Below, piece after piece: positions 1-10,161 of a DNA stretch of 64,000 bases. Below the pieces are notes generated by a model, which was not told the DNA's origin, searched no databases, and saw nothing but the letters and a program-made list of their open reading frames with translations. Both the position numbers and the translations under genes were made by a program. The stretch's first letter is position 1. Each line of letters begins with the position of its first letter. Source of the DNA: Chlamydoabsidia padenii (Eukaryota; Mucoromycota; Mucoromycetes; Mucorales; Cunninghamellaceae); the NCBI GenBank assembly GCA_025330725.1, contig JAIWND010000007.1, forward strand, positions 806,001 to 870,000. The letters run 5' to 3'.

Positions 1-1808
1 AAAAGCAGCACCAAGTCATCCGCCAAAAACACCCCTATTCCTTCCGGCAACAATTCTACTGAAGAACTCGATATGGGTAACCTCAACCTCAAGGTGGATC
101 GTACAGCAACTGGTGTGTACAGCTCTCAAGAACGAAGCCGGGATATCAAAATCGAATCATACTCTCTCAACTACTTTGGTCGTGTGTTGATTGAAAATGC
201 CAGTATCGAACTCAATTTTGGTCGTCGTTATGGTTTGGTGGGTTCCAATGGATCTGGTAAATCTACCTTTTTACACTCTATCGCTGAAAAGGATATTGAA
301 ATCCCTGATCACATTGATGTAAGTACACTAGTAATAGGAAATGGAAGAAGAAGAAAATGGAACACTAACTGATTCTTGTATTGTAGACTTACCTTTTGAA
401 TCAAGAAGCTGAACCCTCTGATATGGATGCTGTTGCCTGTGTCATCTCTTCTGCTCAAAAAGAAGTTGCTCGTTTGGAAAAACAAGTGGAAGATTTGTTG
501 GGTGAAGAAGATGGTGCGGATAACCCATTGTTGGACGATATCTATGAACGTATTGAAAGTATGGATCCTGCTACCTTTGAAGTGCGTGCCTGTACTCTCT
601 TATCTGGTCTTGGTTTCAGCACTCTACAAATGAAAAAGGCTACTAAGGACATGTCTGGTGGTTGGCGTATGCGTGTGGCCCTTGCTCGTGCCTTGTTTAT
701 TAAGCCTACCTTGTTGCTCCTGGATGAACCTACTAACCATTTGGATTTGGAAGCGTGTGTGTGGTTGGAAGAATACCTCAAGACCTATGATCGTATCCTC
801 GTGGTAGTGTCTCACTCTCAAGATTTCTTGAACGGTGTCTGTACCAACATGATGCATCTCACTCCCAAGCGTAAATTGGTGTACTATGGTGGTAACTATG
901 ATACCTTTGTCAAGACCAAGCAAGAAAACGAAGTCAACCAAGCCAAGGCCTATGCTAAACAACAAGAAGAAATTGCTCACATCAAGAAATTCATTGCCTC
1001 GGCTGGTACTTATGCAAACTTGGTCCGTCAAGCCAAATCCAAGCAAAAGATTATCGACAAGATGGAAGCGGCTGGTTTAATCGAAAAGGTGGAAAACGAA
1101 ATCCAATTCAAATTCAACTTTACCAATGTCCAAAAGTTACCTCCTCCTGTGCTTGCCTTCCAAGAAGTGTCCTTCTCTTACAGTGGTGATATGAAGAAGT
1201 TGTTATACAAGGATGTCGAATTGGGTGTGGATATGGATTCTCGTGTGGCTTTGGTCGGTCCTAATGGTGCTGGTAAATCCACCTTGTTGAAATTGATGAG
1301 TGGTGAATTGGCCCCTACCAATGGTCGTGTCCAACGTCATACCTCTTTGAAACTCGGCAAATACTCTCAACATTCAAACGATCAACTAGACATGGATCTC
1401 TCTCCTATTGATTATATGCGTAAACAATTCCCTAACGAAGGATCGGATGTTGAATTCTGGCGCAAGAACCTTGGTCGATATGGTCTTACTGGATCTCATC
1501 AAACCTCTCCTATCAGTCACTTGTCAGATGGGTTGAAATCTCGATTGGTGTTTGCTGAATTGGCGATGGCTCGACCTCATATTATCTTGTTGGATGAACC
1601 TACTAACCATTTGGATATGGAATCTATTGATTCGTTGGCTGATGCTATCAAGGCATTCTCTGGTGGTGTGGTTTTGGTCTCTCACGATTTCCGTCTTATT
1701 TCTCAAGTCGCCGAACAAATCTGGAGTTGTAACAATGGTCACGTCGAACCTTTCCAAGGATCAATTGCCGAATACAAGGAATCCTTACGAAAGAACGTCA
1801 AGTTGTAA
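1..1808 (+). CDS. ARB1: ABC-F ATPase ARB1/ABCF2, 5' end cut off by the window
   Basis: Soluble twin-cassette ABC-F ATPase without membrane segments. In yeast, Arb1 shuttles with pre-ribosomes and is needed for 40S/60S biogenesis. Exons <1..318 and 387..1808, with a 68-nt GT-AG intron, phase 0. The reading frame is open from base 1, so the true start lies upstream. About 579 residues are visible. Cassette 1 has Walker A GSNGSGKST, signature MSGGW and Walker B LLLLDEPTNHLD. The cassettes are joined by a Lys/Glu-rich linker. Cassette 2 has Walker A GPNGAGKST, a diverged signature LSDGLKSR, and LDEPTNHLD followed by GGVVLVSHDFR. The degenerate second signature and the GGVV segment are typical of ARB1/ABCF2 rather than GCN20 or eEF3. 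The assignment is firm; only the N-terminus is missing. Confidence 0.95.
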
Positions 1809-2386
1809 TCATTTTATCTCTTTTTTTTTATTTTTATATTCTTATTACTAGATCTAGATCTTTTAATTGTTATTATTCTTATACATACATACAAATACAG
1901 CCTTCCCTTTTTACCATCCATCTCATTTAGTGATAGACCCCATATATAATCAATGTTTTTTTTTTTTTAAACATTGATACACCAATAAACTATCTTTTGC
2001 TTTGTTATAAATTTGTTGTTTAGTACCCGGACTTTATGCACTCACCCACAAATGTTCCAAATTCTGCAATTCCAAAAGCCGATTCAGGACCCAGTCGTCC
2101 GTCAGTCATAGGGTACGCATGGACGATGATTATAGTTTCCTTTTCTTAGGAATGAAGTGACTAAATGATATGTAAAGTACAGTATAGTACATACATGAAT
2201 CAAGGAGGGAGTTCATGTATATCTTTTATAGTCAGAAGGGGGGGGGGGAATTGGGTTCCTGAATATGATGTCAAGCTCCCAGAAATGGGTTAGTACAGAA
2301 AACCTTAAAACCAGAAAATAAAATAAAAATGTTCCCCCACTTCTTCTTCGCTTTTATTTTTATTTTTATATATATATATTCCCAAC
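1809..2386. other. Intergenic: ARB1 3' flank and transporter promoter
   Basis: No gene seen. It begins with a T-rich 3' UTR and an AATAAA-type signal at 1984-1989. It ends with a TATA-rich, T-rich stretch (about 2345-2380) directly before the transporter ATG. A G-run lies at about 2240-2248. Confidence 0.6.
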
Positions 2387-4603
2387 ATGCTTAATTCAAC
2401 TGATCCAATACCTGATGAAACCATTGCTGGACTCGTTCAACAACACTTGGTTGGCAGTACACTCACAACACATTCCACCCATACTTCTGGTTCTTCTTCC
2501 TCTAATACTAATCATGTCAACACGGAATCACCGATGGACGCGGAAGAGATCCAGGTGCCATACCATTTAGCAGGTGCTGCTGTCACTCATGATATCTATA
2601 CTCATGCCAACCATCTTATTCAAAAACAATTACAACGCTCCAAATCAACCAGTAACCTTACACTCAAAAATAGTGATGCCTTGGATGCTTTTGAAAACTT
2701 GGACAAACCAGGTGGATTCCGGCGATTCCATATACACCAACAACGACTACAACAAGAAAAAGAAGAACAAACTCCTGGTGCTCCTTCTGCCTTTGATGAA
2801 TTATTCCGACCTACTTCTGTTGCCTCTCAAGATTCTCATGCTTATACTGATCTCTCTGATCTGTATCGTCCACACTCACTAACTTCACAATGGCAACAAC
2901 AACAACAACAACAGCAACATATTCCATCCCATGCACCACCAAAACCAACCAGACACTTTTTGGAATACTTGGCAGTGACGTCTCTTATGGATCATTTTGC
3001 TGGTGAAGACCTTTCTGACTCGGACAAGGAAGAAGGTGAAGAAGAAGAATGGGCACCACTCCTCCCAAGTAATGCTACACCCAAGGCCGCCGAACGAAGG
3101 AAACTACGACGACAACGATCAGATACTCACTCTCATAAAAAGACCAACATTACCAAGACTGTGTTTTTACTCTTCAAGGCGTTTATTGGTAGTGGTATTC
3201 TCTTCTTACCCAAGGCATTCTCTAATGGTGGTTTGATCTTCTCCGTGATCGTCATTTGGTTGATGGGTGCAATCTCACTTTACTGCTTCTTGTTATTGTT
3301 GGATTGCAAGAAATATATCTCGGGAAGTTATGGAGATATTGGTGAAGCTGCTTATGGGCCTTGGATGCGTCGGATTGTCTTGTTTTCCATTGCGATCTCT
3401 CAGGTAATATATATAAAAGGGTGTGTGTGTGTGTGTGTGGATTACTTCGTATTGTGTTCTCTTTTACTAATCTCTCTTTCTCTCTCTCTCTTTGATCTAG
3501 TTGGGCTTTGTCTGTGGTGGGACGATCTTTATTGTACAAAATGTCATGGAGGCAATCAGGGGATTATCAAACGACACTGTGATACTGAATGCCAACATGA
3601 TCTTGGTCCTGGTCTGTGTGCTGCTGATGCCATTGGTTTTGATTAGGAACATTGCCAAATTATCACCTACTGCTCTTTTATCTGATATCCTGATCATCAC
3701 AGGTTTGGTGGTACTCTTAATCTATGACTTGATTCAGGTATTTGTCTATAATCCGACGGCCAATGATACTCACGTGCCTACGCCTGGTCCAAATATGATC
3801 TGGTGGTTTAATCCTACTCACTTTCCGGTGTTTATTGGTACAGCGGTTTACTCCTTTGAAGGCATTGGTAAGTAGGAAAAGAAGATGTGGAGGGGAAGGG
3901 AACTGATATGCTAACGATGTTTTATTTTTTTATTTTTTTTATATTTTTAATTTAGGTTTGATCATTCCTATCCGTGATGCAATGGAAAAACCTGACAAGT
4001 TTCCAATGGTATTGACTTTTGTGATGTGTTTAGTGGCAGGTACACTTTGTCTGGTGGGTACTTTGGGATATGTTGCTTTTGGAAGTAATGTGGCTACAGT
4101 GGCGTTATTGAATCTTCCTTCAGGGACGGTGCCCAATACCATCCAACTGGGTTATGCTGTGGCTGTGCATCTCTCCAACGTACTCGCTCTCTTTCCTACT
4201 ATTCGAATCGTGGAACAAGCCTTTTTTGGTGATCGCACGGGAAAATACAATAGTCTGATCAAATGGGAAAAGAATCTCGTTCGATTTGCGGTTGTCACTG
4301 TTACTGGTTTGGTTGCCTTCTTTGGTGCAAATGATCTGGACAAGTTTATCAGCTGTATTGGCTCCATCTGTTGCTGTAAGTCCGAGATATGTCATGGATG
4401 ATGATGATGATGACACTAACCCTTCTTTTTTTTTTTTTTCTGTAGGTCCTCTCAGTCTGATCTTCCCTCCTTTATTCCATTTAAAGTTACCCACCACCAC
4501 CGGATTAAAACGAACGATTGATATGATTTTGATTCTCTTTGGCGTTGGCACCATGTTATTTACCCTGTATAATACATCGAAACAATGGGGATCATCCATT
4601 TGA
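2387..4603 (+). CDS. Vacuolar amino-acid transporter, AAAP/AVT3-AVT4 type
   Basis: Predicted exons 2387..3403, 3501..3867, 3956..4375 and 4446..4603, giving 653 residues. The first ~265 residues are a hydrophilic, Ser/Gln-rich cytosolic tail with a Gln run and an acidic patch (DSDKEEGEEEEW). The transporter core follows, opening with KTVFLLFKAFIGSGILFLPK, the first transmembrane segment of the amino acid/auxin permease family. FEGIGLIIPIRDAM and later hydrophobic helices agree with about ten or eleven segments. Fungal AVT3/AVT4 export amino acids from the vacuole, and their long N-terminal tail is characteristic. The substrate cannot be read from sequence. A short GT repeat lies inside intron 1. 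It is convergent with the next gene, with 120 bp between stop codons. Confidence 0.9.
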
Positions 4604-4723
4604 TTTGGTCCCTACATACTGTCTATAGATAAAATAGTTCAATGATTCCCCCCCTCCCAAACTAGGCATTAGAATAATATAGTGTTTTATTAATTGTTTG
4701 AAATAAAAAAAGAAAATATTTGA

Positions 4724-5389
4724 CTAATTGGTGATAACGACATAATTATTGATCCACTTTTTGGACTTTTCCTCATCCAGACATTCCTCCAACATGAAAT
4801 GACCTACATCTTCACGAGAAATTGTGTACCCAACCAAACGCTTAGTATCTTTACGGTATTGTCCATTAGTTAAACCACCATTGGTAAGTAAAGAAGGACG
4901 AAGGATAATCCAATCGATTGGACACGAGCTAGTAATATGATCCTCCATGGCTTTCTTATCAGCATGAGGCGCGGCCAACACCCAATGGTAAAGCGGGCGG
5001 AGGAGCCAGGGTACTTCCTCACCATCGATAGCTCCCGTGGTACTCACAGCAATCAGACGACGGGGTCGATCCTGTAGCGAGTCCAGTACACCCAGTAACA
5101 CCTTAATCCCTTGTTCACATAAGCCAGGATGGGTCATTTTCAATGTCGGGGTTATAAAGGCTCCAATCGAGGTGACCACCACATCGGCTCCCGTCACCAC
5201 TTGTCGTACTGCTTCAGGGTCAAGGGCATCGCCTTGAATCAATTCAAGTTGGGCTTTTTGAGTTTCGTTATAATCGACAGTATCAGGGTTACGTACCAGT
5301 AATACAAATGTGTGTGTGGGGTTGGCTAAACTTTGCACGATCATGTTGCGTGCACATCCTTTGGATCCACCGAGAACAGCAATCCGCAT
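4724..5389 (-). CDS. NAD(P)-binding Rossmann-fold protein (atypical SDR, NmrA/BLVRB-like)
   Basis: Intronless, 221 residues. It opens with MRIAVLGGSKGCARN, a glycine-rich dinucleotide-binding loop at the extreme N-terminus. LLVRNP follows, then GDALDPEAV, and GADVVVTSIGAF at the usual position of the adenine-binding acidic residue and strand 4. A YHWVLAAPHADKKAME segment carries the Tyr/Lys region. This is the layout of the NAD(P)H-binding atypical short-chain dehydrogenases such as biliverdin reductase B-like and NmrA-like proteins. The substrate is unknown. It could equally be a redox sensor without enzymatic turnover. The start is the first ATG, directly after a T-rich leader, with an AAATTCCG promoter element about 180 bp upstream. 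Confidence 0.75.
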   Translation of the reverse strand: MRIAVLGGSKGCARNMIVQSLANPTHTFVLLVRNPDTVDYNETQKAQLELIQGDALDPEAVRQVVTGADVVVTSIGAFITPTLKMTHPGLCEQGIKVLLGVLDSLQDRPRRLIAVSTTGAIDGEEVPWLLRPLYHWVLAAPHADKKAMEDHITSSCPIDWIILRPSLLTNGGLTNGQYRKDTKRLVGYTISREDVGHFMLEECLDEEKSKKWINNYVVITN

Positions 5390-5833
5390 TTTTTTTTTTA
5401 TTTTTGGTTGGAAAGTAGGAAAGAATAGATAAGAGGGTTTTTATATAAAACCCTGGGCTTGGCAAATGTTCAGGTTGCTCAAAAGGTTGAGTCATACCGA
5501 GCGGGTGATCATTCCGTCCAGAAAAGGATCGACCAGCATTGCTTAGCATGAAAAAGCTTAAATTTTAAATTCCGATTTTTTTTTTCTTTCCCACAGAAAA
5601 AAAGATTGATACCTTTATTACATGATAATACTTGTTGATAAAAATGACAAAATCTATGTATATATGTACAGACAGATACAATAAAGAAGGAGGGGGATAA
5701 TTGATAAAATGATAACTACAAACAAACTAAGTAATTGGAGTAATGAGATGATAACAGTACTAGTTAAAAAGTTATGATAAGAGAGATGAATATATGTGTT
5801 TTGTATGGTGAGGGGAAGTGGGGGATATGTAAT
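5390..5833. promoter_or_regulatory. Promoter of the Rossmann gene and 3' flank of eIF3e
   Basis: No gene seen. 5567-5574 is AAATTCCG, one copy of the recurrent upstream element. The 5580-5830 half is AT-rich 3' untranslated sequence of the eIF3e gene on the minus strand. Confidence 0.5.
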
Positions 5834-7678
5834 CTATTGAGTAGTGACTTCAGGTTGATTGGCCGCCTGTTCCTTCCTCTTGATGGTGCTTGCGAGAACT
5901 TGAGACCGGAATGACAAACCTTTGGTGCGTTCAATGACTTGCTGATAGACAGATGTGATAGGTGTGTTCATAATCACAGTGTTCTATTAAATAAATAAAA
6001 AAGGAGGATATTAATGATTTCATCCAGATATACGATTTCTATGTACTTACTTCTTCAAAGTCAATCTTTGCATCCACACGAGTGTCTCGGATCAAGTTAA
6101 CAATCCACCTTTCACCTTCTTCTTGATCCAAGTTCAGAGTTTGACACATGTCCCTATCGAAAAAAAAAAAAAAAAAAAGTTAATACCACAGTAATTGTTT
6201 TTCACATTATTCCTGAATAACTTACTTGATATTGATCTTTTGGTGGATACGACAATAAGTTTCAGAGATAAATTGTCGAGCATTTTCCATAAAGTCTTCT
6301 TCAGTGGCCACCAAGAAGAAGTCATGACTGAGGACATATTCGCATTCCTTCAACTTTTTCTGAGCACCTTCAAAGTCAAAGTTGATAAAGAGGGCTTCGA
6401 TGAATTCAGTCACCGGATCGCGGTATTCGTAGGCTTCTTGTTCGATAATCTTGACCAATTCCTTCATTTGACTTTTACGACGACGGTTGATGACGACGGC
6501 GGTGGCCAAATAACGAAGTGCCCAAGGACAAGTTGTTTGGATGGTGTTGATATATTGAGGTACAAGGAACATATCCACGATACCATCACGTCCTTTTGGA
6601 TGATTAAAAAAGACGAATAATGACCAGTGGATCAGCCATGTTCGTTGTTGAAGTTGGTGAAGTGGTGATGCAAAGTTCTATAACAAAAAAATAAAATAAA
6701 ATAAAAGACAATGGTCTGGTTGAGTATGTGTGTCACCTTTTTATCCCAATACCCTTTTTACCTTTTGATCAATGATTTCCCGTAGCTTTTGCATTTCTTC
6801 TAAAGCAGGATCCCAATTACCAGTCAAGATTTCAGCAGCCATCTTACCCCAAGAAGCAGAGAGGATTCGATCGCTATCCGTGGACTAAAATAAATCGAAC
6901 AGAATCATTTTTGGATTAGGTATAAAAGTTGTTTCTAATTTAATATGCATTTACCAAAACACGGAAATGGTAAAGCATATCAGCAGCACCACCATAGTCA
7001 CCACAGCTATATTGGAATTGGCCAAATTCATACAAGATATTGATCATGTCTTCAGTAATCTAATTTATCATCAAGATCAAATATCAAAAGTATGAGTCAG
7101 TAAACCAAATATATCCCACCTCCTTGCTTTGACTTACATTGTAGTTTTGTTTCAAGTATTCCAAGTTTTGGCTCTTGTCTTGACGGAGAGCAGAGACTAC
7201 TTCGGGTTTGTTGAGGACAGACATTACGTTCTTCACCTTGGCTTGCATATCTTCCAGTTTGGCTAATACCTTTTCCCTTTTTTCAGTGAATTCTACAGGT
7301 GTGTAAAAGAAAAAAAGTTAGTATACGGCTACAAAAAAAAAAAAGGAGAGGTCGTTCAAGTATATATAGGGGAGAGGACTTAACATTACCTTTTGGTACT
7401 TCTTCAGTACCATGGATCTTTTGGTGAAGGTCCAAAGTAAAGTCCACCATGTTGGAGTTGCTAAAAAGTTCGTACAATGCCTTTTCCAAGTCTTCAGTAG
7501 CGTAAGTCTGTTAAATAATGGATAAAGTTTAAGGAATAGATGTTAGTGGTGTTGTTATAATATCGTTTAATGAAGCAACACTTACTTCATTCAAGTCCAC
7601 AAATTTAATAAGAGGATAAACGAGATGGCGATCCAAGAAAGGAATCATACGCATGGTCAAGTCATGTTGGGCGGCCAT
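5834..7678 (-). CDS. EIF3E: Translation initiation factor eIF3 subunit e (INT6)
   Basis: Predicted exons in coding order: 7678-7586, 7507-7390, 7292-7138, 7059-6955, 6884-6762, 6677-6226, 6153-6051 and 5983-5834, giving 432 residues (human eIF3e has 445). The N-terminus ([18 protein letters not shown]) matches the family start. The middle contains [19 protein letters not shown] and [16 protein letters not shown]. The C-terminal half is the PCI domain ([30 protein letters not shown]). The last exon ends with [13 protein letters not shown], close to the conserved eIF3e C-terminus. It acts in the cytosolic eIF3 complex that recruits the 40S subunit to mRNA. Seven introns, all short, with GT-AG borders. 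It is head-to-head with the small coiled-coil gene. Confidence 0.95.
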
Positions 7679-7873
7679 GGTGAATGTTAGTGTTAAAAAA
7701 AGAAAGAGAAAGGAAAAGGAAATAACAATGTTGGATCGAACCACATCATGTAAGATTCCCAAAAATTTAAATCCCGAATGAGCACCAAGACGTCCCCAAG
7801 CCACTACTAAGAAACTTTTTTTTTTGTATCTGACAGGTCGCATTACCTCCTTTCAAAACATCAATTATCAAGA
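7679..7873. promoter_or_regulatory. Shared divergent promoter (eIF3e / small coiled-coil gene)
   Basis: Only 195 bp separate the two start codons. 7769-7776 is AAATCCCG, the recurrent promoter element, almost midway (91 and 98 bp from the two ATGs). A T/A-rich tract follows toward the plus-strand gene. Confidence 0.6.
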
Positions 7874-8143
7874 ATGACTCCCACTGAAGATAAGTTTCTT
7901 GAGACTACACCTTTGGATGTTACTATCAAAGCGTTAACCAGTCAGATAGAAGAATTAAAATCACTCCAAAAGAAGCGATTGGAGAATGATCATCATGTAT
8001 CGGCTGTAGGTGGTGATAAACAACGTATTGAGGCCCTTGAAAAAGAAATACAAGATCTACGTACCATCAATGCCAAGGCAGAATATCGTATCCAAATCCT
8101 ATTAAACACATTAAACCAATATGATCAACAATTAAGCAAATAA
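7874..8143 (+). CDS. Small coiled-coil protein, 89 residues, function unknown
   Basis: Intronless ORF. The first ~15 residues are polar. Two heptad-rich stretches follow (about 18-35, TIKALTSQIEELKSLQKKR, and about 50-85, RIEALEKEIQDLRTINAK then RIQILLNTL). They are separated by a short His/Gly linker, so an antiparallel or oligomeric coiled coil is likely. There is no signal peptide, membrane segment or Cys cluster. I do not recognise the family. The compact, codon-rich ORF and the shared promoter with eIF3e argue that it is a real gene. Confidence 0.65.
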   Translation: MTPTEDKFLETTPLDVTIKALTSQIEELKSLQKKRLENDHHVSAVGGDKQRIEALEKEIQDLRTINAKAEYRIQILLNTLNQYDQQLSK

Positions 8144-8259
8144 AAGACAATATGATATAATAAGAACGAATGTTGAATATAGATATATTTATTAAAAAGG
8201 GGGGATGAGATGATGATAAGAGATGATAAACTACACTAATAAGAGGGAGAAGAGATGAT

Positions 8260-9159
8260 TTAACGGTAACGGCGAAGAGATAGAGTGTTGCGGCGTTTCC
8301 AGCTGGCATGGCGACCAGATCCCCGAGTTTTGGTGAAGAGATGACCTTTTCCTTTTCCACGAGACTTCTTTCCAATAGCAGTGAGACCACGGGCTTCACG
8401 ACGCTTGTGTACGGCATCGACGATCCAGTTGATACGAGGATCCCGACGGATGGCCTTGTGAGAGGGATCGACGAGGATGACTTCAAAGTACTTGTAGGTA
8501 GCATCTTGGTTGATCCAGTAAGAGTTGAGGACACGGAGGTTGGCACATTTACGACCCACACGTTCTTCGGCAGTAGATTGGAGAGAGCGTTGGTACTTGA
8601 GTTGATTCACACCTTCGTTGACGGGCTTGCCAAAGGTAGCACCCTTGTGGACAGGTCGCTTACGGCCACCACGACGAACACGGACACGGTAGATAACGAA
8701 TCCTTGCTTGGCCTTGTATCCCAAACGACGAGCCTTATCAGGACGAGAAGGACGAGAGGCACGATGGATCACATTGAGTTGTCTATTTCAAATAAAACAA
8801 AAACACAACATATCAAATAATACAAATACAAAGATTCATAAAATGTTGACATGGAAGTGAGGGAATGAGTCACAAGCGTTCAAATAGGAGGGGTACTTTG
8901 TTCATTGGATGAATTTAAACCACAAGACGAAAACAAACAATCAAGTTTGGAAACGAAATATAGGTATTCAGAGCCTAAATGAATCAATAAAGATTCTAGT
9001 ACCTATATTCCCAGCATCTTACACGAAGTAAGAAGCGTAACACATCCGATTGTTTCTTTTTTTGAAGTTCTTCAAGATATTTGTAGGCTATGATCAAAAG
9101 AATAATAGTATTAATATCATGTTCAATAGTATGTGTTCCACAATTAACTTACCACCCAT
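8260..9159 (-). CDS. RPL15: 60S ribosomal protein eL15
   Basis: Predicted exons 9159-9153 (only 7 nt, ATG GGT G), 9087-9003 and 8782-8260, giving 204 residues, exactly the family length. It contains [55 protein letters not shown] and the Arg-rich tail [20 protein letters not shown]. eL15 is a core component of the large subunit near 28S rRNA helices. Intron 2 (8783-9002) is the longest here at 220 nt. Its donor is GTACTAG instead of GTAAGT and lies inside a perfect inverted repeat (see findings), which may serve splicing control. A poly(dA:dT) block lies about 50 bp upstream of the ATG. Confidence 0.97.
8957..9009 (-). promoter_or_regulatory. Inverted repeat covering the eL15 intron-2 5' splice site
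   Basis: Plus-strand 8957-8966 (AATATAGGTA) is the exact reverse complement of 9000-9009 (TACCTATATT), with a 33-nt loop. In the transcript the first arm covers the last 7 exon nucleotides and the first 3 intron nucleotides (AAUAUAG|GUA). The predicted stem would therefore bury the donor site. Confidence 0.6.
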
Positions 9160-9916
9160 GTTTTAGAGATTTGTGATTGTTTGATTGAAAAGGAGAAGAA
9201 AGAGTAAGAAAAAAAAATTTTTTTTTTGTTGCTCCGTTGTATTTATCAGTGTGACGAGCCAAAAAAAAAACATTTAATCGCCGCCTCCAAAAAAAGAATG
9301 CGGACTTGGCAATTTTACACTTTGCATAAATGGTGACCGAATGGGACCCTCTCTTATTGTTATCATCCCATATGGAAACAAATGACGCCTCAAGATCATG
9401 TTTTCAATTCAGTGCATATTTGCTGGTGTTGCAGAACAAATTTGAATTCATACAGTGTAGCATTCACCTCGGGAGATAATGGAGACAGACTCCCTTCATC
9501 GTCATTGCATAAGTACTTTAATAACAGGCTATGCATCAGATTTCGTTAGTAATACATTATTATTTTGGTAATAACTAGGGGTCTATTTGCTATCTTTCTC
9601 ATTGGCATATATCATCACACGTATCGGTACCTTTCTCTTTACCATTTCGGGTGTAATGACGATCACCCCCGCCCTGATTTCACTCGAGGGTCTCACCTGA
9701 AAGCATCATCCTTAAATTCTGACCACGCAGAAATCAAGATTCATTAAAAGCGGGTGTCTTCTGACTAGTAGCGAATCGTCTAGTCGTGATTTGATTCTCA
9801 TGCCCACCACGTGTCCTCATAAAAATATCGATCACAATAGACTTTCCATGATTAATTATTTACCGCCATTTTTTCTTTTCTTTTATCTTTTCTTCTTCCT
9901 TTTTCTTGGCCTAAAA
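9160..9916. promoter_or_regulatory. Divergent intergenic region, eL15 and SYG1 promoters
   Basis: No gene seen. About 9206-9227 is a run of A followed by a run of T, a poly(dA:dT) element close to eL15. The rest is unremarkable mixed sequence, with T-rich leader before the SYG1 ATG at 9917. An in-frame upstream ATG at 9791 exists but encodes a low-complexity hydrophobic run and is not used in my model. Confidence 0.5.
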
Positions 9917-10104
9917 ATGAAGTTTGCAAAACACTTGGAAACCGAAAGTGTTGCAGAATGGAGACGTGCCTATATCCACTACAAGGGACTGAAGAAGAAA
10001 CTGGTGCCCATAGAAAAGGTAAAGCAGCGGGGATTCAAAAGCGGGGATTCAAAAATATTAAAAAGGAATCCTGCTCAATTTTTCCTCTTCCTTCCTCTCT
10101 CTCT

Positions 10105-10161
<57 letters not shown>

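Noticed and set aside
624..1046. 140-codon minus-strand ORF inside ARB1
   Set aside because: Antisense to conserved ABC-F cassette sequence; the real gene explains the region.
8308..8820. 170-codon plus-strand ORF antisense to eL15
   Set aside because: Exact shadow of the eL15 coding exon caused by its codon bias; no family resemblance.
9791..9916. N-terminal extension of the SYG1 protein
   Set aside because: In frame, but encodes a Phe/Leu run from a T-rich leader; the SPX domain starts exactly at the ATG at 9917.
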